64,000 bases of DNA. Origin: Watersipora subatra. Taxonomy: Eukaryota; Bryozoa; Gymnolaemata; Cheilostomatida; Watersiporidae. This document shows, in pieces, positions 56,479 to 64,000 of this stretch. Position numbers and translations under genes: made by a program. The notes beneath the pieces are model-generated. The model made no database searches, had not been told where the DNA came from, and saw only the letters and a program-made list of their open reading frames with translations. The DNA lies in assembly GCF_963576615.1 (NCBI RefSeq), contig NC_088717.1:18648108-18712107 (forward strand), written 5' to 3'. Numbering within the stretch: the first letter of the stretch is position 1; the number at the start of each line of letters is the position of its first letter.

Positions 56479-58046
56479 CTGCAAAGAAACCATTTATTAA
56501 CCTGTTAGTATAGTTAAAAATTAGGAGAATGTTGAACACTACTCATTTTACAGACTTTCCCAAGATATCAAACCAGCTTTAAAACAATACTGACTAAAAA
56601 GTGTGCTCCATCATGTTGTTTTAGAACGCTTAGGAGATTGGCCAGAAACTTGAAGAGTAGGCTTTGGCAGCTAGCTATATTGGTGGCTGTACTAAATGTA
56701 GGTCACACAGAAGATGCTTTCCTACTGAAACTCTGCATAATTATGTTTGCCCTAAAGAGATTGCAGTTCTCACTATGTTGATGTTTTGCCTAAAAAAAAA
56801 TTAACCTAGTAAGCCTTAAAAAATTATTGTTTCGATATTGTTAACACAAGTTAACTCAATAAAAGTAAAAAATAACAAACATTATCATTAATGCTTTCTT
56901 TTAAGCTAAAGCTTTTTTGTCAAACTATTAGGTGAGAATGGTATCTTTTAAATATAAAATGTAATGAATAGTTGGGTTAAGAAAAGCTTTATTTTACAAA
57001 CTAATAATTACAGCGTTTCCATTCCTCTTATTTCTAAGCAAAATGCACCAAAATCTACAAAATTTTACACATTCAGCTTGTACTGTGATGAAAACCGTGT
57101 CTGTCCATATAAAGCCAGCGTTGGATAATGGAAAAATATTGCATCCCGCTGGATTTGAACTTGCAACATTTACCTTGCTAGACTGACACTACAAAAACTA
57201 TGCTAATTAACCTTGTAATAATTTGCAATATTTGAATGCATAATTATTGCAACTGATAATCTTTTACAGCACTTTACACTGCCAGGGTATTTGTTGGTAC
57301 AAGCCAAGTTGATTCAAAACTTCTTAAGCTGAGTAAAATTCCTAACTGTCTACACGGTCAATTTTTTCCATGCACAGATTGACTATGAATTGTATAAAAG
57401 TCCCTTTTCATTCAGTTGGCCTTTAACACTGTAAGGTTTATGTGTATGAATATGCCTTTCACTGCAATGCATACGTGTACAAATTAAGCATAGGGTTACT
57501 GCCAGGTTACTCTGCAAAGCAGAGTTGTCCTCTCGTGCACTCCAAACAAATCCTAAATATTTAGGATTATACATTAATCATTAATTATATAGACATTATT
57601 GAAATTCTTTAAATAGTTTAGAAGTTTCTATTAAAACAGAGTTTCAGCTTTTGTTTACACCATTTAGTCTCTGCTTATATGATAAAGCTACTCTTTGCCA
57701 TTAGCATGTCTGTGCAAATGCGCTCGTTTATAACAGTTCATCTTCGTAGACTATTTGAGATGACCAAAATAAATTCTAGCTCAGCCAAAAATTTAACTCT
57801 GATGCTCATATCAACTGATTTGACAATTAAAAAACATTCAGTTTTGAAGGTAGTAAACATGAATTTGGAGATCAAACAGAAGGTGAGGTGAATAAAAGCC
57901 ACAAGAGACAGACTGCTACTTGTTGCGGCTAGCTAACAAAGTAAAATCAGTGTCTGTATGACTTATCATTTATCCATCGTCGGGAAGAGCTTGGGAGCAA
58001 GATAGATTTTGATGAGACTAGATATCATGACATTCAGCTTGGTATA
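56479..58046. other. Probable intron of the minus-strand gene
   Basis: No supported exon. A tRNA-like SINE block on the minus strand lies at about 57125-57215 (TTGCAAGTTCAAATCC as B box). The open frames at 57383-57574 and 57679-57891 lack support. Confidence 0.4.
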
Positions 58047-58911
58047 CAGACGGTCCCCAACCTACGAACGAGTTACGTTCCGAACAATTGTTTGTACAGT
58101 GAATTTGTTCGTAAGTTGCTTCAGTGCTATATTTTGTATTATAACTTATGCTTAAGGCCTACATGTATATAAGTATATTGAAGGTTTATATTAGTATGTT
58201 TAAGGCTTGTATAAGTAACCTGTAAATTGGTTTGTACTGAAAAAAACTTTTTAATAAAATGGAGAGAATACTGTGGTGGACGCCGGGCCATGACACAGCA
58301 TTTCTTATTGATCGTATGTGTTGTCCTTTTTTATTATATCATTGTTTCACTCGTTATGCTATTGTTATATCTGATATCATGGTATAACACTATCATTTAT
58401 CGTCACTTTTATTGTTGTCATACCAACTCGCTAGCGGTCCTATTTATTCACCTTGTTAGCCGGTGTTCTCACCGTTTGCCGTTAGGATGGAACAGTTGAT
58501 ATTACTAAATATAATGGAGCGCTCTCATTTATTTGAGCAGAGCAGATAGATGTACGCTCCTCGAATAGTGAAATTACCTTCGCTAATAAAAAAGCTGAAT
58601 GGGACTACACACACTCTCTTCTTTTTATTTATTAGTCAAGATCGTGCCAAGTAAAGGTCGGCAAACTCCTTTACAATACATACAGGAAAAATAAAAAAAG
58701 TTCTTTGCGCACTGGAGATACGTTCACGCACTTATGCACTGCAACGAACTGGGCAGAGGAAGGTGGATGCTGGGTGATGCTTCTATGTAGCGCCTCTTTC
58801 TGCCGCTAATAAGTCGGTAATACCGTCGGTATAATCGATGAATATACGCGCAGACCTGTTCGTATGTACCGTTGTTTGTAACTCGAATGTTCGTAAGTAG
58901 GAAACCGTCTG
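58047..58911. mobile_element. Tigger/pogo-type MITE
   Basis: 865 bp with terminal repeats CAGACGGTCCCCAACCTACG and TTCGTAAGTAGGAAACCGTCTG, flanked by TA (58045-58046 and 58912-58913). The frame at 58227-58499 is hydrophobic by composition and has no transposase features. The ends differ from the element at 49511, so this is another family. Confidence 0.87.
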
Positions 58912-58913
58912 TA

Positions 58914-59889
58914 TTAACACTCCAAAGCTTTCACTGATAGATCCCCTTCAAATATTTCTGATTTCTTGCGAGGCGAATCATTTTACATATTTTTGACAAA
59001 AATGACAATCTCTAATGACAAACTAGTTTAACAATGTATTGGTATCTATAATAGCGAACCCTATGCATCTTATCATTGCTCAAGTTTACCAAGAATGTAA
59101 GCGATATTTTTAAGGACAACTATGAAAATTTTGTTAATAATTTTGGGAACTTTCACCAACTTGACACTTTACCCTATATGGCATTACTTATGTTGGTCAA
59201 ACAAAAGCTTTACATAAATTCTTTACATTGAGAGGAATTTGCGTTATAATAGGTATAGGCCTACATGTACATTATAGCAAAATTTGCTGTACAGCTATTC
59301 CAACCAGATAAAAATCTGACCTATGCCCATACTACAAAAAATTCATAATTTGAGTTAAAATACTTGGACTTAAGTTAGAATATGACCTAAAAGTCAATGA
59401 AAGGAACTTAAGTTTACTTTTCACATAGGAAACAAATACATTATGCTTATGAAACAATGCAAGTGTTTTGGCCTTAAAGTTTGGCTTATTTATGTATAAA
59501 CTTAAAAACATTACTTTTTATTTTGTGGGTTTTCACTGTCCACAAAAGACCCTGGTCCCCGATTATCCCGAAAATTGAATGGTTACTGCAGAAAACAGCT
59601 ATGACAGGCCGAACAGGATTTGGAACAAAAGGTACATTTCTCACAAACAGAGATTGTAAATGGTACAAAAATGCAAGTTAAGCAATACGAGTGTCATTCA
59701 GAGTTAAAAAAAGCTATAGCTTGTTGCATACTATTAGATACATCGTCCAAATACATATTATTGAAATTTTTGGACTAACACAAAATTTTTCATCTCAATA
59801 TTTGTAAAATACATCTAAAAAAATATTGTTTTTCACCAAGGTTCATTCTATGTCACTCACTATTTTGGTGTTTTGACACCCTAATTTAC
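58914..59889. other. Probable intron of the minus-strand gene
   Basis: No exon could be firmly supported. A stretch at about 59550-59630 is open on both strands, with weak splice-like borders. Confidence 0.35.
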
Positions 59890-60027
59890 CTTCACTAAGT
59901 TCCTTTGTCCGCTCTCCTCTGACCAGAAACCTCCCCAAATATGTAAGCTTTTGTAACTTTGAATCGCCAATTCTTTAGATAACTTGTCTAGCACCAAAGT
60001 CGGTGCAGAACATGTTATAGCAACACC
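59890..60027 (-). CDS. Internal exon of the unrecognised minus-strand gene
   Basis: On the minus strand, acceptor TTACTAATTGCAG and donor GTGAAG|GTAAAT enclose 138 bp, an open 46-codon phase-0 exon. The peptide runs G-V-A-I-T-C-S-A-P-T-L-V-L-D-K-L-S-K-E-L to L-H-I-W-G-G-F-W-S-E-E. Joined directly to 56478-56299 the frame stays open to the stop, though further exons may lie between. The family is not recognised. Confidence 0.5.
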
Positions 60028-60854
60028 CTGCAATTAGTAATAACAAAATAGAAATATCACATTTTTTGAATGAATGATTTTCCGATTTAAATTAAACTCT
60101 TTTCATAGCTAATCAATTGAAAGCTCATTGCTTGCTGCAAAAAAAGGAAAAAACTGAGAAAGCAGAAGTGCATCTGATATTTTAGCTTATGACTCTCAAT
60201 CCCAGCTTTGATATTTGTCACCATTGTGATTTGTAGGCAATAGCAGAACGCGAGTTAAGCAATGTAAAAACTTATTTATATCCTATTAAAAAAAGGACTT
60301 CAAATATTGAAGTGGTATTTCAAAAGCAATTACTCATTCGTAAAATTCATAGTCAGTAGTCTGACCCTGATCTGGACTTGGCTTTTAGATATTATTGCAA
60401 AGTAAAGTTTAGAGCTGGTCACCATAGGTTTTAACTGTGAGTTTCAGTTCCTATCCCAGACACTATGCTTACATATAGTCTGTACAAGTGCTATCGTCAG
60501 TGGACAGGCAACCAGAATGCAAGAACATGACAACTATAAACATGCAAGGGTGAATAGGAGCTGTATACACCAATAGTCCAATTTGTAAAACGGAAAAACT
60601 AGTAAATGACATTCAACTAAATTGTTGTTGATGACAGCTCTGCACAAGCTTCAGCTAAACATTCACAGATAATAATTACATAAGAAAATACACAAACTAA
60701 AAAGCAATAATACTTAGTCAATACTAAGAATGATTACGAAGTTTAAGAATATTAATCAAAATTACGTACAGTGGCACTCGCATACCGTTGTTGCTTGAAA
60801 GGTATGTTTCCAAAAGAAAATCTTGTCATTTTTCTAAAAGATTACTAATGCTTA
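60028..60854. other. No supported gene
   Basis: AT-rich DNA upstream of the minus-strand exon, probably intronic. No repeat family was recognised. Confidence 0.35.
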
Positions 60855-61770
60855 AAGGTTGACATGCAACAAAATTCACGCTACAGTTATTTGGTATCAA
60901 AAGATTCATATGTGTTACTCTGTTGTGTTGCATGTGCAATATATGTAGAAATGTGATAACATGCTCTTAAAAGCTCAAAAGCGAAAAGTTAATCGCCGCC
61001 ATCACGAAATTGCCGAAGATTAGAATCCCGTTCCAAAAATGGGTCAAATGGAACGTAGCTCGACAAGATGGCTTCTGTTTACACTTTCATGCAACCTCAT
61101 TCATTCAAATATTTTCACAATTACGCTTCACGCATTCAATGAAACGATGTCTATTGTCCTCAAGCATCTGTTTCCTCATCACTGTATTGATGTCACTTTG
61201 AGCACTGATATCTCAAAACCTACCGTAAAAAATGGTTTAATTTTTAACCTTAGCTCGAAGGAATGCATATCATCATCTGATAAGCATGACAAACCTGTTG
61301 GTCACCTGTGATAGTCAAAAAATGCTGCGAAAATTATGCGCGCTGTTTGGCAAGAAGCATGGGTCACATGATCAGATTGCGACTAGACGATTAGATCAAC
61401 CCAAAACAAAATTGTAAACTAGCGAGCATCTATATTTGGTAAGAGCTCTTTGGCGAAATCCAAAGTTTATGTCATAAACTAGTGCTACAAGAAGTTTTAT
61501 ATTGAGCCTTTTACGGAACTTACAATTCATGTGAGAAGATCACGTGTCAAAACAATAACCAAATCATTTTACTATGTCAGAGAAATGAATTGATTCCAAT
61601 CTACGGCGGTTTCGGGATCGCGGAGATTAACTGTTTCTTTTTTAGCTTTTAAGAGCTTGTAATCACAGTTCTCCATATTTTGCACCCACAACACAGCAGA
61701 GTAAGCCAAGGTGAATCTTTTGATACCAAATAACCGTAATGAAATTTTGTTGCAAGTCAACCTTCAACAA
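60855..61770. mobile_element. Long-inverted-repeat MITE, copy 2
   Basis: The left arm (about 60875-61020: TGCAACAAAATTCACG, TCTTAAAAGCTCAAAAGC) and right arm (about 61600-61765: TTTTAAGAGCTTGTAATCAC, AATTTTGTTGCAAGTCAACC) are inverted repeats. The centre (61190-61440) is the reverse complement of 640-900 in copy 1. The open frames at 61010-61311 lie inside it and are not genes. Confidence 0.65.
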
Positions 61771-64000
61771 GCAAAATGATAACAAGCTCCAGTACCATGC
61801 ATTGACAACTTGGGCAGCTAAGTCGTACGTGCAAATTAGATGAGTATTTTACGGTATTTTTGAAAGGCCAATAATTAACCAATATTTGAGTTTTCATCAA
61901 AATAAAGTACATTTAATGGGCCATTTTAGCAGCGCAAAGAAAGCACATTTCTGATGACCATTTGCACTAATTTAGGGCAGGTAGTAGGAGTGAAACAAAT
62001 TGGTTCGACTTATTTTAGTCAAAAATGGATACAAGTATTAGCCAAATAAAAGTTTGTTACGGAAAGTTCTATCATAAGAACATAATTTGAAATAAATTAT
62101 ATAATAAACTTCTTGCAGTTGCTTCATTTTGTCCTGCAAACACATTAAAATCTGTAATAGAAAACAAGACACCTATACAAAATCAAAACTGGTAGTTAAT
62201 TTCTGTTAGTGATGACATATTTTTTATTGTAGTTCTACAATAGCACTATAAGTTCCAAACAGTGCATTAACTATTAATATGTGTCATGATCACAGAATTC
62301 ATGGTAAGTCGGGATTACAAGATTTAGCAAACAAAATTTTGATTCTAGCCTAATTACAGCAGATTATATGGTCAAAAAACTGAAGCACGTTTACCATTAG
62401 TGCAAAAACATAGATCCAAGAAAACTGGTATTAAAGTTTTAGAAACGAAAACCAATGTAAAGTTTTGTTTACATTTCAAAACGACATAGCAACCAATATC
62501 AAGATATTGTGATATTTATCTAGATTTCTGTACTTGGATCCAAAAAACTATGCTGAATTTAAAAATCTAAACAGATTTTAGCTGGTTGTCAAAGAAATAG
62601 CTGTATATTTATAAGAAAGTGTATTACTTATTTTTGCAGATATTAAAAACAGCTTGATTGTATCGCGATATTGGGCACACCCAAATCATCAACCAAATCT
62701 TTAGAAAATTAACAACAGTAACATATTGCACACCATCGGTCACTATATACTTCGACCTTGCAAACTCGAATAATTATTCTCATAACTAAATCTGATTATA
62801 ATTTCATAAAAATTGAATAATTATTCTTATTATTAAATATTGTAGTAATCTTGTAAGAATCGTTAGGAAAATATCACCACAACTCCCTTAACTTTCACTG
62901 CTTTTGACATCAGTTAGAATACCAAAGTACTCATTACAAACGTCCAAAATGTCAAAGTTACCTTTAAATTCGGCAAAAAAGAAACAATTATTTTTAGCGG
63001 ACACCATTTTTCAGTACTTCTTGTTTAGCATAGCAACGGTTTTAAGTTTTTTTTCGATGGTAAAATACTTTTATTGGCTAAACTGACTTCAGATTCAGAA
63101 AGATCACTCTTTCATTGGTCCAGACCTACAGGTTACAAAATTTGTTACCAATATTATAAGTTCAGTTGGTGCAACTTCAAAGTCGAATAACTCAACTTCG
63201 TGATTTGCGACTTAACCATGGTTTCTGTGACCGCAACCCATATGATCTACCTGCTGATAACTTCAACTCCTTTACTAACAAATGGATCTCTCTACCGCGA
63301 CATAAGTGTTTCGTGAAATTAATTTCTAAAAGAGTGTATAAATGGTTATAACTTTACACCCCAATTGTTTATTAACAATATTTTTATAGCAAGTTTGTCA
63401 GCATAAGTTTTTAAGTTAGTTCATGCCCCCAAAAATATTACAAACGAGTTGTCCGAGTGAGAGGGACCATTTTTCGTCCATTTTGAAATTACTGTGAGGT
63501 AAGCACAAAACTCTAGTCTGATGATTTATGAATATTATTAGTTTACATGTTAATTAATCTGATGAACATAATTACTCTCATTAGTACTATTGCTCAATAA
63601 AGTTGCTCAGTCTATAGATCTGAAGTTAGTAACCATTTATGGCTATATTGCTTCTGAAATTACTGGTCATCAGTAAGAAGATTTCATAAAACAAGTTTTT
63701 GCAAAGCAAAACTATGCTCAGGTTGTAAACGCATTCTTATTTGCTCAACATATGCAAATAATAGCTTTTTTCAATCAGGTATAGATGTAATAAGATAATT
63801 TACTAATTAATCAGTAATCGGAAACAATTTGTACAAAAGCTTGCTAAAGCCGCATCATGCAGCACTTGGCCATACAGAAACACATTGCCAAACGAGCTGT
63901 ACTATTGGTAGTTTAAGAATTGACACTGAAACAGCTTCAACATAAAATTAAGACATAAGAAATCAGTGCAAAAACTGCTTCGTATTACATTTACTTCATG
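61771..64000. other. No supported gene
   Basis: 2.2 kb of AT-rich DNA. The open frames at 62904-63086 and 63166-63351 have no recognised domain or clear splice context. No satellite or transposon ends were seen. Confidence 0.4.

Noticed and set aside
37455..57215. tRNA genes
   Set aside because: Blocks with A and B boxes at 20388, 37455, 39075, 40555, 42517, 53470 and 57125 do not fold into full cloverleaves by eye and carry repeat tails. They are SINE-like or captured heads.
58227..58499. Hydrophobic 90-codon frame as a small membrane protein
   Set aside because: It lies wholly inside the TA-flanked MITE at 58047-58911 and is a composition effect.
59555..59630. Plus-strand exon with a G-R-T-G-F-x-x-K-G phrase resembling ADP-ribose pyrophosphatase (NUDT9-like)
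   Set aside because: Only one short phrase matches, the conserved N-P before it is missing, the acceptor is weak, and minus-strand exons of another gene surround it.

Overview
This window reads as AT-rich nuclear DNA from an invertebrate animal: there are spliced genes with GT-AG introns, tRNA-derived SINE-like repeats, many minisatellites and several transposon classes. The receptor family resembles Methuselah-like class B GPCRs with cysteine-rich ectodomains. Together with Helitron-like repeats carrying microsatellites, this suggests a lophotrochozoan such as a mollusc or bryozoan. That placement is inference and weak.

The main cellular content is a tandem pair of 7-transmembrane receptor genes on the + strand. 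Gene B (35735-51268) can be followed through ten exons. All splice sites are GT-AG, all phases match, and the coding total of 3549 nt gives 1182 aa: signal peptide, two cysteine-rich ectodomain modules, a Thr-rich linker and a class B-like 7TM exon. Gene A (9144-14913) is a close paralogue for which only the last four exons are visible. Homology between A and B continues into 3' flanking DNA (to about 17220 and 51840). A solo LTR downstream of A has an empty counterpart downstream of B.

The most unusual feature is a 49-bp minisatellite in the same intron of both receptor genes. Its first unit begins exactly at the 5' splice site, so nearly every unit carries a GTAAGT donor-like sequence. There are 9 units in A and about 35 in B. 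Exon 5 of gene B shows a second, smaller duplication that also spans a donor.

The rest is mostly mobile DNA. From 1 to 9118 lie a long-inverted-repeat MITE, a decayed Ty3/Gypsy element without visible LTRs, a dead hAT transposase and a fold-back element. From 15150 to 25500 are solo LTRs, satellites, a SINE-like repeat and one orphan NHL-like exon candidate. From 26359 to 34444 is a complete but inactivated Gypsy element with two LTRs, a tRNA-Leu-type primer site and a nested hAT-type MITE. Intron 5 of gene B holds two Helitron-like copies, one split by a Tc1/mariner-type MITE. From 52590 to 54545 are satellite-bearing Helitron-like copies. On the right, two minus-strand exons (60027-59890 and 56478-56299) mark the 3' end of an unrecognised gene, followed by Tigger/pogo-type and long-inverted-repeat MITEs. 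All calls come from reading the sequence; no alignment or database search was possible.
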